A DNA stretch of 64,000 nt from Chthoniobacterales bacterium (GTDB lineage Bacteria > Verrucomicrobiota > Verrucomicrobiia > Chthoniobacterales > UBA10450). This document shows, in pieces, positions 44,310 through 53,965 of the stretch (positions within the stretch are counted from its first letter, which is position 1; the number at the start of each line of letters is the position of its first letter). Under the pieces are notes generated by a model. That model was given only the letters and a program-made list of their open reading frames with translations. It ran no database searches and was not told the DNA's origin. The position numbers and the translations under genes are program-made. The DNA is taken from positions 1-64,000 of the forward strand of contig JACDGM010000001.1 of assembly GCA_013815325.1 (NCBI GenBank), read 5' to 3'.

Positions 44310-46469
44310 TTAAATCAATTTGTCGGGAGTAATGGGAAGATCGCGCACGCGCTTCCCGGTTGCGTGAAAAATTGCGTTCGCAATCGCGGCGGGCGCGCCG
44401 ACGATGCCGATCTCGCCGATGCCACGCGCGCCCAGATCGGGCATGTGCGGATCAGGTTCGTCGAGGAAATCGATGTCGAACTCGGGAATGTCGGCGCAGA
44501 CCGGGACGTGATACTCGGCCAGATTGGCATTGACGATCCGGCCGGTTTGCAAATCCGGGATGGTCGCTTCCATCAGCGCCATCCCGAGGCCGAAGATGAT
44601 CCCGCCATAAATCTGGCTGCGCGCGAGGCGCGGATTGAGAATGCGGCCGACGTCGTAAACCCCGGTGGCGCGCGTGACGCGAACTTGGCCTAACGAATCG
44701 ACGCGCACTTCGACAAAAAGCGCGCCGAATGAGTGGAAGGAAAACTTTTCTCGCTCCTCCTTATCTGGCTCCGCTTTGGCCCCGGCCTCAATCTGCGGCT
44801 GGTCGCTGCGAGCGAGCGCGTCCTTCAACCCCGCGATGTCGTTAGGCCAACTCCCGGCCAGCTCGACGACTTTTTTCTTTAGCTCCGCGCAGACGGCAAG
44901 AACAGCGCTGCCCACGCTCGCGGTCAGCCAGGAGCCGCCGTTGACCGGCGCTTGCGGAAACTGCGAGTCGCCCAGCTCGAAGTGCACATTCTCCAGAGAG
45001 AGGCCGAGGGCGTGGGCGGCCAACTGCGACATCGTCGTGTAGGTGCCGGTGCCGATCTCGTGCGTCGCGCTCCGAATCGTTAGGAGAGCGTCGGCTGAAA
45101 GAATCGCATGCGCCGCGGCAGGTTGCTGTTTCGCCGGATAAATCGCCGTCGCCATGCCCCAGCCGAGCAGGCTGCCATCTGGCGCGGGCATCGAGCGCGG
45201 TGCCGGTTGGCGTTTCGCCCAGCCGAATTTCTCCGCCCCGCGCGCGTAACATTCCCGCAGCCGCTTGCCTGACCAGGGTTTCTTTTCGAACTCGTCCTCC
45301 TCCGCATAATTCGTTAGGCGGAATTGCAGCGGATCGATCCGCAGTTGGTGCGCCAGCTCATCAACGACGCATTCGAGCGCGAAGACACCGGGCGCTTCGC
45401 CCGGGGCGCGCATCGGACAGGGAGTCGTGTAGTTGAGGTGGACGAGCCGATGACTGACTTCGACCGCCGGGCAGGCATAAAGCATCCGGGACATGTTCCC
45501 GCACGGCTCGGGATATTCGGCGACCGGCGAGCAATGCGTTGTCGTCTGATGATGCAGGGCAGTAAGCTTTCCGTCGTTGCCAGCGGCGACCGCGAACTGT
45601 TGCACCGTTTCGGCGCGCTGCCCGGCGGAGTCGAACATTTGAGCGCGGGTGAACGTGAGCTTGACCGCTCGCCTAACGAGCCGGGCGGCGGCCGCGGCGA
45701 GGAGGGTGTGGCTCCATTGGAAACCTTTCGAACCGAAGGCGCCGCCCACGAATGGACTCACGATGCGCACATTCTCGAGCGGAAGCTGAAAGGCGTTCGC
45801 CACCACTTTTTGCAGTTGTTTGATCCCGCGCGTCGCGTCGTGGAGCAGGAGCTGGTCGGGCGCGGTCCAGTGCGCGGTCGTCGAGTAAGCTTCGATCGGG
45901 TTATGGTTCTCGATTGGCGTCGTGTAGATGACTTCGAGCCGGTACTCGTTAGGCGCGAAAGCGAGCGCCGCCGCCACCTCGCCGCGCGCGACCTGCAGCT
46001 CTTCCGTGCCGACCCATTTCTCCGGCATCGTGGCGTTTTTTTGCGCGGCTGGATCGTCGAGGGTGAGCAACGGCGCCGCCGCTGCGCAATCCGGCCTAAC
46101 GAGTGAGACGGCGTAGCGTGCGTCATCGAGCGATTCCGCGATTACCACGCCGACGTGCTGGCCGACCCAATGCAGCTCGTCATCCTGCAACGGCACGCGA
46201 TTCTCCCCGGGTGAACCTGGTTTCGTGAGATCGGCCGGATAGGGCGGGAAATGGGGCCCGTTCGCGCGCGTCAGGATATCGATCACGCCTGGCGCGGCCT
46301 TCGCCGCGGCCAGGTCCAGAGTCGTTAGGCGGCCCTTCGCGATCGGGCTTTGGATGAGCGCGGCATGAACCAGTTTGGGCAGCGCAAACTCTGCCGCATA
46401 GCGCGCGCTACCCGTAACTTTGAGCCAGCCATCGACCCGCTTGAGCGGTTGTCCGATCGTCGGGTTCAT
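44310..46469 (-). CDS. Xanthine-dehydrogenase-family molybdopterin-binding subunit (copy 1)
   Basis: A 719-residue paralogue of the next gene, with the same block order: RVDGWLKVTGSARYAAEFAL, NPIEAYSTTAHWTAPDQLLL, SPFVGGAFGSKGFQWSHTLL, PMRAPGEAPGVFALECVVDE and the catalytic Glu in LGARGIGEIGIVGAPAAIAN. Both end with nearly the same tail (ATGKRVRDLPITPDKL). The GAFGSKG loop has Ser where copy 2 has Cys, so substrate choice may differ. It lies in the operon after the FAD subunit. Such proteins bind MCD with the Fe-S and FAD subunits. Confidence 0.93.
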   Translation of the reverse strand: MNPTIGQPLKRVDGWLKVTGSARYAAEFALPKLVHAALIQSPIAKGRLTTLDLAAAKAAPGVIDILTRANGPHFPPYPADLTKPGSPGENRVPLQDDELHWVGQHVGVVIAESLDDARYAVSLVRPDCAAAAPLLTLDDPAAQKNATMPEKWVGTEELQVARGEVAAALAFAPNEYRLEVIYTTPIENHNPIEAYSTTAHWTAPDQLLLHDATRGIKQLQKVVANAFQLPLENVRIVSPFVGGAFGSKGFQWSHTLLAAAAARLVRRAVKLTFTRAQMFDSAGQRAETVQQFAVAAGNDGKLTALHHQTTTHCSPVAEYPEPCGNMSRMLYACPAVEVSHRLVHLNYTTPCPMRAPGEAPGVFALECVVDELAHQLRIDPLQFRLTNYAEEDEFEKKPWSGKRLRECYARGAEKFGWAKRQPAPRSMPAPDGSLLGWGMATAIYPAKQQPAAAHAILSADALLTIRSATHEIGTGTYTTMSQLAAHALGLSLENVHFELGDSQFPQAPVNGGSWLTASVGSAVLAVCAELKKKVVELAGSWPNDIAGLKDALARSDQPQIEAGAKAEPDKEEREKFSFHSFGALFVEVRVDSLGQVRVTRATGVYDVGRILNPRLARSQIYGGIIFGLGMALMEATIPDLQTGRIVNANLAEYHVPVCADIPEFDIDFLDEPDPHMPDLGARGIGEIGIVGAPAAIANAIFHATGKRVRDLPITPDKLI

Positions 46470-46553
46470 CTCATGCGGGATCCCAGGTGGCCAGCCCGTT
46501 GAACGTAGCGGGTCGCCACGACGGGTCTGCTCTACGCGGGCGGAGCGGGCGCA

Positions 46554-47546
46554 TCACGCCATCGTCGCGACCGTCGTGAGCGCCTGCCGGATGGCGCGCT
46601 TCGCCAGCTCGATCTTAAATGAATTGTATTTGTAGCCTTTGGCGGCGGCCAGCTCGGCCTCGGCCGCGGCGCGGAAGGTGGTTTCGTTAGGCTGCTGCCC
46701 GGCCAGTTTCTTCTCCGCCTGCGTCGCTCGCCACGGTTTGTGGGCGACGCCGCCGAGCGCGACGCGCGCGCTTCGAATCGTGCCGCGATCCATTTCAAGA
46801 ATTGCCGCGACACTTACGAGCGCGAAGGCGTAGCTCGCCCGGTCGCGCACTTTGAGATAATGCGAGCGAGTCGCCAAGGGCATCGCGGGCAAATCGACTG
46901 CCGTAATTAATTCGTTAGGCCGAAGATTCGTCTCGATGTTCGGAGTAGCGCCGGGCAGGCGGTGGAAATCGGCGAAGGGAATCGTGCGCTCGCCTTGCGG
47001 GCCTTGCACGCGCACGACCGCATCTAACGCGGCCATCGCCACGCACATGTCGCTCGGATGAGTGGCGATGCATTGCTCGCTCTGGCCGAGAATGGCGTGG
47101 ATGCGGTTGTAACCTTCGAGCGCGCCGCAGCCGCTCCCGGGGTTGCGCTTGTTGCACATCGGGAAGGCCGGGTCGTAGAAATAATAGCAGCGGGTCCGCT
47201 GCAGCAGGTTGCCACCGGTAGTGGCGAGATTGCGCAGTTGCGGGCTCGCGCCGGAAAGGAGCGCTTCACTCAAAACCGGATAACGCGCGGTGATGAGTTG
47301 ATGCTCGGCCAGATCGGAGTTGCGCACGAGCGCGCCGATGCGAACGCCGCCATTGTTAGGCAACTCCTCAACCTGGGTGAGAGCGAGCCGATTGATGTCG
47401 ACCAGTTGCGCGGGCGTCTCGACCCCCATTTTCATGAGGTCGACGAGGTTGGTGCCGCCGCCCAGAAACTTTGCCTGCGCGTTGGCGGCGACGCCCTCGA
47501 TTGCGCTCTGCGGATCGCTTGCGCGCGAATAAGTAAACGGGGTCAT
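46554..47546 (-). CDS. FAD-binding subunit of Mo-hydroxylase (PaoB/YagS-like, with extra Fe-S cysteines)
   Basis: 330 residues from the ATG at 47546 ([18 protein letters not shown]). The FAD-binding signature is [20 protein letters not shown], with [20 protein letters not shown] following. Cysteines in [20 protein letters not shown] and the following SGCGAL match the [4Fe-4S] insertion known for YagS/PaoB. The C-terminal CO_deh_flav region has [24 protein letters not shown] sequence ([18 protein letters not shown]). It passes electrons from the Mo and Fe-S centres. The start overlaps the stop of the 2Fe-2S gene by one TCAT. Confidence 0.93.
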   Translation of the reverse strand: MTPFTYSRASDPQSAIEGVAANAQAKFLGGGTNLVDLMKMGVETPAQLVDINRLALTQVEELPNNGGVRIGALVRNSDLAEHQLITARYPVLSEALLSGASPQLRNLATTGGNLLQRTRCYYFYDPAFPMCNKRNPGSGCGALEGYNRIHAILGQSEQCIATHPSDMCVAMAALDAVVRVQGPQGERTIPFADFHRLPGATPNIETNLRPNELITAVDLPAMPLATRSHYLKVRDRASYAFALVSVAAILEMDRGTIRSARVALGGVAHKPWRATQAEKKLAGQQPNETTFRAAAEAELAAAKGYKYNSFKIELAKRAIRQALTTVATMA

Positions 47547-48226
47547 GATTTTTGCGCTGGCCCCATTTTGCCGCACGCTTCCTTGATTGCGTCGACGATG
47601 TTCGGATATGCGCCGCAGCGGCAAAGATTGCCGCTCATCCATTCGCGAATCTGCGCGTCATCTTTTGCGTGGCCTTCCTGCACGCAAGCGACCGCCGAAC
47701 AAATCTGCCCGGGCGTGCAGTAACCGCATTGGAAACCGTCGTGCTCGACGAACGCCGCCTGCATCGGATGCAACTGGTCGCCCTGCGCGAGGCCTTCGAT
47801 CGTCGTGATCTCTTCGCCGTCGTGCACGATCGCGAGCGCAAGGCAGGAATTCACCCGCCGGCCATTGATCAAGACGGTGCAGGCGCCGCATTGCCCGTGG
47901 TCGCAGCCTTTCTTCGACCCGGTGAGCTGTAGATTTTCCCGCAGCAAATCGAGCAGCGAGGTGCGCGGATCAAGCCGCAGCTTGTGCACCGCGCCATTTA
48001 TTTTGAGCTGAACATCAACCATCTTTATTGGATCGTTTGTCGCCCCAGCGCCCGCCGCCTGCGCGCCGGAGAAACCGATGAGATGCGGACCGAGCGTGAG
48101 CGCCGCGCTCGTCCCCGCGACCTTTTTTAGAAATTTCCGACGCGTCTCCAGATTGCCGAAGATGAGCAATTCATCAAGCGGATCGCCTGCCCCGCCCTGG
48201 GCTGGAAGATCGGATTCAGCGGGCAT
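47543..48226 (-). CDS. [2Fe-2S] subunit of Mo-hydroxylase with twin-arginine signal (PaoA/YagT-like)
   Basis: A 227-residue protein. A twin-arginine signal [20 protein letters not shown] near residues 24-45 means export of the assembled enzyme by Tat. The plant-type ferredoxin cluster is in [20 protein letters not shown], and the second [2Fe-2S] set in [15 protein letters not shown] and [16 protein letters not shown]. It heads the operon 2Fe-2S - FAD - Mo copy 1 - Mo copy 2, as in periplasmic aldehyde oxidoreductase PaoABC. Upstream, 48227-48455, I see no gene and no recognised regulatory site. Confidence 0.94.
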   Translation of the reverse strand: MPAESDLPAQGGAGDPLDELLIFGNLETRRKFLKKVAGTSAALTLGPHLIGFSGAQAAGAGATNDPIKMVDVQLKINGAVHKLRLDPRTSLLDLLRENLQLTGSKKGCDHGQCGACTVLINGRRVNSCLALAIVHDGEEITTIEGLAQGDQLHPMQAAFVEHDGFQCGYCTPGQICSAVACVQEGHAKDDAQIREWMSGNLCRCGAYPNIVDAIKEACGKMGPAQKS

Positions 48227-48455
48227 GTAGAATTTATTCGCGTTACAGCGGCCTGGAGGATTTGCCGGAAAACATTTTCAACTGGATGAATTGGTCGATT
48301 AGTCGAAAAGCGCCGCGACAAATTGACAATCAAGGCGTCGAATCCGGTGGCGTTTTTCTCACTCCTTGCCCGTTCGATACATTTGGAATGTCGCGAGATC
48401 CGGTGGCATTCGAGCCAAGCCACCACCGCAGGAAGCGCGGCGGCGAGCGCCGGAA

Positions 48456-48962
48456 TCAAATGCTGCGCGAATCATAGGCCCAATGGAGAAGAGCTTGCCT
48501 TTGCCCCCGGCGGCACGTGCAGTCACCAGCCCGGCATGCCTTTCTCAGCTGCGCGACATGTCTCCGAATAGCGCGCCACCGTTTGACTTGTCGTTGATCA
48601 TCCAGGCCACGCCGGCCGAGATAGTAGCGGCAATACCATTGGAACCATCCCCGAGGATCTTCCGGATAAATCCAGCCTTTGGCTCGCCAAGCCGCGAGCG
48701 GCTGCGAGGCATTAACCCCAAAATAGTTTAGCTTCGGGTTCCGGTTGTGAGGGGATAGCTTCGCGTGGGCAAACCAATCCGCCGGGAACTCACTCCTGCA
48801 GTCGGTGAGATATCGGCCACCGAAAATACCCAGCTCAAGCATTTCCTTCGGCGTGAGATCCGGACGGAAATCAGCCGCGAAATCTTTGCCACAACGCTTC
48901 GTCAGAAAATAGACGTAGCCTGTCTGCATGAGATCGTTGACTTCGACCGCGATCGGTTTCAT
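48456..48962 (-). CDS. Conserved hypothetical protein, first gene downstream in the carotenoid cluster
   Basis: 168 residues from the ATG at 48962 (MKPIAVEVNDLMQTGYVYFL); a start at 49001 would overlap the glycosyltransferase. It is rich in Trp, Tyr and Arg, with striking blocks ELGIFGGRYLTDCRSEFPAD, KLNYFGVNASQPLAAW, YPEDPRGWFQWYCRYYLG and RRGQRQALLHWAYDSRSI. These look like a well-conserved soluble family present in several phyla, but I cannot name a function. The absence of a signal or membrane helix argues for a cytosolic role. Confidence 0.75.
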   Translation of the reverse strand: MKPIAVEVNDLMQTGYVYFLTKRCGKDFAADFRPDLTPKEMLELGIFGGRYLTDCRSEFPADWFAHAKLSPHNRNPKLNYFGVNASQPLAAWRAKGWIYPEDPRGWFQWYCRYYLGRRGLDDQRQVKRWRAIRRHVAQLRKACRAGDCTCRRGQRQALLHWAYDSRSI

Positions 48963-48972
48963 TCGGGTGAAC

Positions 48973-50116
48973 TCAAGCAGCGTTGACGTTTGCGACGGCA
49001 TATCGCCGCCCTCTCCATTCCGCCGGCTTTCCGAGGAGACTTCGGAAGAAAGCGTGCCATTGAATCCCGATCAGCGCGACGACGCCTAACGGATGAAGAA
49101 GCGCGCTGAACACCGATTGCTTGAATCGAGGGATCGAAACGAAGCGCGGCAGCAAAACCAGCACTGCGGCGGAGCCCGAGACGACTAGCGCCAGTCGTGG
49201 AATTGAACCCGCAAAAGCAAGAAGGAGAAACGGCAACACCTGGCCGCCGAACAGCACAAAAGACATCGGCAGGATAGCCTTCGGAGCGCCAAGTCCTTCA
49301 GTGGCGTTCTTGCTCAGCCCACGCCAGACCTCCGCATTGGTTCGATACATTCGGCACGTTGCCAGATCTGTCGCGTCGAACAGGTCGGTGCGGAAACCAG
49401 CGCTGCGAAAGGCACGCGGCAACTTTAGGCCGTCGTGCATTTCGGCGCGGAACCCGGCGTGACCGCCTGACGCAAAGTAGGCATCCCGCCGTGTCAAAAT
49501 CAGTTGACCGCAACCGGCGGAACATGCCGGTGATGAATCGCGCCGTCGCATGATGGCCAGCGGAAGAAAGCCCAAAAGCGAAATGGATGAACGGAAGCAG
49601 GAGATGATCGGAGAAGGTTTCGAGCTTTTGGCGAGGGACGCCGCTGACAAGATGAGCGTCGCTCTCCTCCACATAATCAGCCAGGCGGACCAGAGCATTC
49701 GGCGCAAGACGAACGTCGGCATCGAGAAATACGAGCAGCGGATTGCGCGCGAGATTCGCGAGGACGTGACACGCGTGCTGCTTGCCGCACCAATCGTCAG
49801 GCAGTGGCGGTGCAGCCTCGAGGCGCACACGCGAATCGCGTTTTGCATATTCCGCGACGATCTTCGCAGTCGAATCAGCCGAGTCGTCATCGAGCACAAT
49901 CACTTCAAAATCGATGGCCCCATTGGCGAGAACAGCGTCCAGCGTGGGGCGGAGATTGCTCTCTTCATCGCGCGCCGGAATCAGAACCGATACTGCGGGA
50001 CAATCATGTTTTGGATGGTCGCGCAACGGCCGGTAGAGTCCCAGATTCACCAGCAGAAGTGCGCAAGGAATTGCTGCCAGCACGAGAGCAATAAACGCGA
50101 GCGTGGTCCAGATCAT
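48973..50116 (-). pseudogene. CrtQ-like family 2 glycosyltransferase, one-base frameshift
   Basis: About 381 residues if one base is removed. The first frame (from 50116) has a membrane anchor (TTLAFIALVLAAIPCALLLV), then the GT2 domain VSVLIPARDEESNLRPTLDA, VIVLDDDSADST and the DxD-type LVFLDADVRLA. After IHFAFG an extra C in CCC at 49571-49573 shifts the frame. The second frame continues FLPLAIMRRRDSSP, GCGQLILTRRDAYFASGGHA and ends in C-terminal membrane helices (VLPFLLLAFAGSIPRL). CrtQ-type enzymes glucosylate C30 carotenoid acids. The single lesion could be real or a sequence error. Confidence 0.8.
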
Positions 50117-50964
50117 TTCGCTCCGTGCTCACGCACAAATGTTTCGCCGCGGAATTTCGCCTTGACGGCGCGATACCAATCGTAGATTCCTCCCTGGCCC
50201 GCGTGACCGCGCAGGATCGTCTGAAAATCATTCGGATCGCGACGTTGCGATTCCGCCGCGAGAGCGTCCTGCACCTCCTCGAGCTTTTGCTCGAACAAGG
50301 TTGTCCAGCTCTCCGCGTCCTTTCTTTCATCAGGCGCGGCGAGTTCGATCGGCTCTCCGAAGCGCACCAGAATCTCCGGTAGCCGTTCCTCCCAAAAAAC
50401 GAACTCCGAGGCCATCGGGAGAAATACCGCCCCTTCAACATGCGTGGCTAGACGTCCCAATCCTATCTCGAAACGGACGGGCCGTTCTCGTGCGTCCGCA
50501 AACCGCCCCTGCGGCGTCAGCGCCAGAATATTACCAGGCCGACGCAGGGTCTTCTCGGCAGTTCGCAAAAAATGAATCGCTCCGCGACCTGTCTTTCGCT
50601 CCACGCCAAAGAATCCCAGCCGCCTGAGAATTTTGTATTGCGTTAAAGCCTCTGCATCGATCGGAGAAAACGCCAGTCGCGACGGGAAGAATTCACTTTT
50701 CAATGCGAGCCACAGCAGTGGATCCCACCACGAAGCGTGGTTCGCGAAAACGACAAGCGGCAACTCGCAATCGCGGGGCGGTAGGCCGGCCAGCGAAATG
50801 CGAAGCGAATGGAAGTGCCGGCGCAGATATCGCCGTGAGTAGGAAGTAAACCAGCGAGACAGCAACGGCGTCGCGGCGGGAAGCTCATTCCGCCGTTTCG
50901 AACGCGGTCGATCGATTCCGCGAGTAGAAATGCTCGCTGTTGTAACGGATCGCGTGGGCATCAC
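50113..50964 (-). CDS. PlsC-like acyltransferase of the carotenoid cluster
   Basis: A 283-residue protein. The acyltransferase motif NHASWWDPLLW (HxxxxD) lies near residue 75, followed by FFGVERKTGRGAIHFLRTAE and the glycerol-binding-like LALTPQGRFADARERPVRFE. There is no classic membrane helix, only an amphipathic N-terminus. In C30 carotenoid pathways a final acyltransferase esterifies the glycosyl carotenoid; CrtO is a different fold, but PlsC-like enzymes occupy this place in several clusters. Its TGA overlaps the glycosyltransferase ATG (ATGA). Confidence 0.82.
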   Translation of the reverse strand: MMPTRSVTTASISTRGIDRPRSKRRNELPAATPLLSRWFTSYSRRYLRRHFHSLRISLAGLPPRDCELPLVVFANHASWWDPLLWLALKSEFFPSRLAFSPIDAEALTQYKILRRLGFFGVERKTGRGAIHFLRTAEKTLRRPGNILALTPQGRFADARERPVRFEIGLGRLATHVEGAVFLPMASEFVFWEERLPEILVRFGEPIELAAPDERKDAESWTTLFEQKLEEVQDALAAESQRRDPNDFQTILRGHAGQGGIYDWYRAVKAKFRGETFVREHGAK

Positions 50965-50966
50965 TA

Positions 50967-52505
50967 CTATGCAGGAACCAGCTCGGGCTCGGCCAAGCGA
51001 TTCACCGAATTCTTCTCGACCACGCCGTCCCGATCGAGCGCGTCCGCAGCAATCCAGCCGCTCATCATCACCATGGGCATACCGGGTCCCGGATGCGCCG
51101 CACCGCCAGCGAGATAGAGACCGCGTAGATCCGGCGAACGGTTCCCCGGTTTAAACGCGCCGAGGAATCGCCCGTGACTTGCAAGCCCATAAATCGCGCC
51201 GTTCAAAACATGATAGCGATCGTGAATGTCTTGCGGCGTCAGCGCGCTTTCCATGACGATCCGCTCTTCGATGTCCGGCATTCCACCGGTCCGTTTGAGT
51301 TTATCGAGAATTACTTTGCGATAGGCTGGAAACATCTTTTTCCAGTCGTGATGCGGTCGCAAATAAGGCGTGTGGACCAGAACGTAGAGCGCCTCGCCGC
51401 CAGCAGGCGCGGCCGCCGTTTCGGTGCAACTGGCTGCGGCCAAATAGCAGGTCGGGTCGGGTGCAGGTTCGCCTTTCTTGTAGATCCACTCGAACTCCTC
51501 GTGGGGATTGCGACTGAAAACGAAATCGTGGTGCGCGAGATGGTCGTAGCGTCTGCGCAATCCTAGATACAAAACGACGCCGGAACACGCCGGCTCGTAC
51601 CGACGGCGCTTCTCGAATGCCTTTGCGACGCGGCCGTTGATGAGTTCGCGATGCGTGTGGACGGAATCGCAGTTTGAAATGAGCGCGGCGAGCGGAATTT
51701 CTTCGCCTGTGTTAGTGCGAACGCCCGTCACTCCCTCGGCGTCCGTAAGGATTTTATCAATCGCAGTGTTTTTGCGAATTTCGACGCCTAGTTCCTGGGC
51801 GAGCATCGCCAGCGCACGCGGAACAGCCCCTGTTCCCCCAATTGGATACCAAATCCCTTCGTCGGTTTGCATATGGGCGATGCCGCATAAGACCGCCGGC
51901 GATCCGTAAGGCGACGACCCGACATATTGCGTGAAGTGATCCATCATTTGCGCGACACGCGGGTCCGAAGTGTGCGAGCGAACAACGCCCGCGACGCTGC
52001 GGCCCATCTTCATCGTCATGACGTCGCGGAGCATCTTGGGGTCGAACGATGCCTTCAAATCGAACATGTCACGCAGACCACCGATCGGTTTGTAAAAGAA
52101 GAACCGCTCGGAGATATCGCTCAACTTTTTCGACAGACTGGAAAAACGTTGATAGCTGTCGCCCGCATCATTGCCGGGCGAAAACGTGTCGAGCTTCGCC
52201 GCCATCGCACCGACGTTTTGCACGAGATCGAGCTGCGAGCCGTCCTCGAAAAAGAAGCGCCATTGCGGATCGAGCCTGACGAGATCGACGTAATCTTCCA
52301 GCTGCCGGCCGGCTTCAGAAAAGATGCGGCGTAGGACGGAAGGCAACGTGACGATGGTCGGGCCCATATCGAACCGAAATCCATCCTGCTCGAGGACGGC
52401 CGCCTTCCCCCCGAGCCATTCGTTTCGCTCGAAAAGCGTAACGCGATAGCCGCGTGCAGCCAGCACGCAGGCCGCGGCCAGACCGCCCAAGCCGGAGCCG
52501 ACCAC
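50967..52505 (-). CDS. CrtI-family carotenoid desaturase/oxidase 1
   Basis: A 512-residue FAD-dependent CrtI-like enzyme. The dinucleotide motif VGSGLGGLAAACVLAARGY is at the very start (GTG at 52505; no better start upstream, and the aldehyde dehydrogenase frame overlaps). Others are GGKAAVLEQDGFRFDMGPTI, YVGSSPYGSPAVLCGIAHMQ, GIWYPIGGTGAVPRALAMLA and the C-terminal LYLAGGAAHPGPGMPMVMMS. With a second CrtI homologue and an aldehyde dehydrogenase nearby, it likely acts on a C30 (4,4'-diapo) carotenoid as desaturase or terminal oxidase; which of the two cannot be settled from motifs. Confidence 0.88.
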   Translation of the reverse strand: MVGSGLGGLAAACVLAARGYRVTLFERNEWLGGKAAVLEQDGFRFDMGPTIVTLPSVLRRIFSEAGRQLEDYVDLVRLDPQWRFFFEDGSQLDLVQNVGAMAAKLDTFSPGNDAGDSYQRFSSLSKKLSDISERFFFYKPIGGLRDMFDLKASFDPKMLRDVMTMKMGRSVAGVVRSHTSDPRVAQMMDHFTQYVGSSPYGSPAVLCGIAHMQTDEGIWYPIGGTGAVPRALAMLAQELGVEIRKNTAIDKILTDAEGVTGVRTNTGEEIPLAALISNCDSVHTHRELINGRVAKAFEKRRRYEPACSGVVLYLGLRRRYDHLAHHDFVFSRNPHEEFEWIYKKGEPAPDPTCYLAAASCTETAAAPAGGEALYVLVHTPYLRPHHDWKKMFPAYRKVILDKLKRTGGMPDIEERIVMESALTPQDIHDRYHVLNGAIYGLASHGRFLGAFKPGNRSPDLRGLYLAGGAAHPGPGMPMVMMSGWIAADALDRDGVVEKNSVNRLAEPELVPA

Positions 52506-52509
52506 AGCG

Positions 52510-53965
52510 GATGATTTCCAGGGATGCGGCCAGCCGGTTCCGCCAGCCGCGTCCGTACGCCGTGCGAAGATATGCGTCGAACAGTTCCACGTCGCCGTTC
52601 TGCGGCTCGTCGAAATGCCGGTGCGACTTGCCGCGCCGGACGCTGGTTACCTTGGGGTCGTCATCTCAAGCAAACCCTCGGCGCCACGCGTTGTGCCGAA
52701 GCCGCTGCGGCCGCGTCCGCCAAACGGTAGGCGCGGATCGGCGGTGGGAACGATGAGGTCGTTGATGACGACAACGCCGGCGCGAACCTTTCCCGCGAAA
52801 CTGTGTGCAGCGGCCGCGTCGCGACTGAAAATCGCTGCGCCTAACGCGTAGGGGCATTGCAACGAGAACGCGAGCGCCTCCGCGTCATTAGCAACCGGAA
52901 TAAGTGAAAGGACCGGCGCAAAAATATCTTCGCAGGCGATCCGCATCGATGATGCTACCGCGCTTAAAATAATTGGAACGGAAAGAAGCTGGCCATCAGA
53001 TTGGATGCTTCCCTTGACGAAATCCGCGCCCGCCACCAAAGCGTCGGTCACGCACCCAAGGCGACGCGGATCGAGGATCAACGAAGTTTCGAAGATGGCC
53101 GCGCGCAGGCGCGTCTCAAGTTCTGAGACGAGGTCACGGTTCACAAAAACGCGTCGGGGTGCAATGCAGGTCGCGCCGTTGTTCAGGCGGAGTCCAAACC
53201 GAAGCGCGCGCACGACCAAATCGAGGTCAGCATCGGCGCGCACAAAGACGGCGTCACAGCCCGATAGCTCGATCGTTGTCGGCGTCAGCGTTTTCGCGCA
53301 CTGCGCCAGCACCGCTTGGCCCGTGCTCGCGCTGCCAGTCAGAATAACTTTGTCGATGCCGAGTTCGATCGCGGATTGGGCAGCGATCGCCTCTTCCGAA
53401 AGCACGTGAGCAAGATTTTGCGGCAAGCCTGCTCGATGCAAAATTTCGACAAACGCTTGCGCAGCGCGCGATCCGTTGTCGCCTGGTTTGATGAGAACTG
53501 CATTGCGGGCGACGAGCGCCTGGAGGGTCTGAACGGCCGGCAAAAAGAGCGGGTAGTTTCCTGGAGCGATGATGAGAATCAGACCGTGCGGCTCGCGCTG
53601 GATTTCGCTGTGAACGCCGCTAAGCCAGAGGGGGCGCCGCCGCCATCCGAGTCGCCGTCCTCGCAAGATGCGCCCGCTTTCGTCCTCAAGAAATCGGCAC
53701 GCGGCCGCGAGCGGAACGACTTCCGACGTCAGGATTTCAGCCGTCGGACGCTGCCGAAAGTGATTGGCGGCTTCAGTGAGCGATGCTGCTTCTTCGACAA
53801 TGAGCAACCGGGCGCGCCGGATGATTTTTAGTCGCTGCGACAGAGCGCATTCCGTCCAGCCGCATTGTGCGTTCGCGCTGATGCGATCGCCCGCTGAACG
53901 TTCACGAGCATGGAATTCGCATTTGCTTCTTCTTCCGAAATCAAGAATGGAACGACTACGTTCAT
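52510..53965 (-). pseudogene. Carotenoid aldehyde dehydrogenase-like gene (CrtNc type), two frameshifts
   Basis: The start at 53965 (MNVVVPFLISEEEANANSML) meets a frame change near 53870. The second frame then runs RLKIIRRARLLIVEEAASLT, PHGLILIIAPGNYPLFLPAV, VILTGSASTGQAVLAQ, catalytic-loop equivalent NNGATCIAPRRVFV (Cys nucleophile) and LPFGGRGRSGFGTTRGAEGL to TAA at 52647. Shifting one base in the CCCC run (52654-52657) restores a natural tail, KVTSVRRGKSHRHFDEPQNG then DVELFDAYLRTAYGRGW. Relatives oxidise diapolycopene aldehydes to acids. The body of the enzyme is intact, so sequence error is a real possibility. Confidence 0.78.

Larger units (their letters stand above)
36849..46919. repeat. 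Densest array of the dispersed GCCTAACGA / TCGTTAGGC word
   Basis: Twenty-four exact 8-base copies in 10 kb. TCGTTAGG starts at 36849, 37594, 39594, 40186, 40712, 41364, 42640, 43136, 44839, 45077, 45311, 45946, 46322, 46684 and 46912. CCTAACGA starts at 37499, 40831, 41017, 41541, 41846, 43767, 44689, 45672 and 46095. Most are preceded by G on the CCTAACGA strand. They lie inside coding regions, at a stop codon (41017) and between genes. After 46919 none appears until 58154. Confidence 0.9.

Noticed and set aside
48227..48455. A short frame upstream of the Mo-hydroxylase operon (PALAAALPAVVAWLECHRIS) as a gene.
   Set aside because: It overlaps the end of the hypothetical gene and the 2Fe-2S start, has no start signal or recognised motif, and I could not support it.
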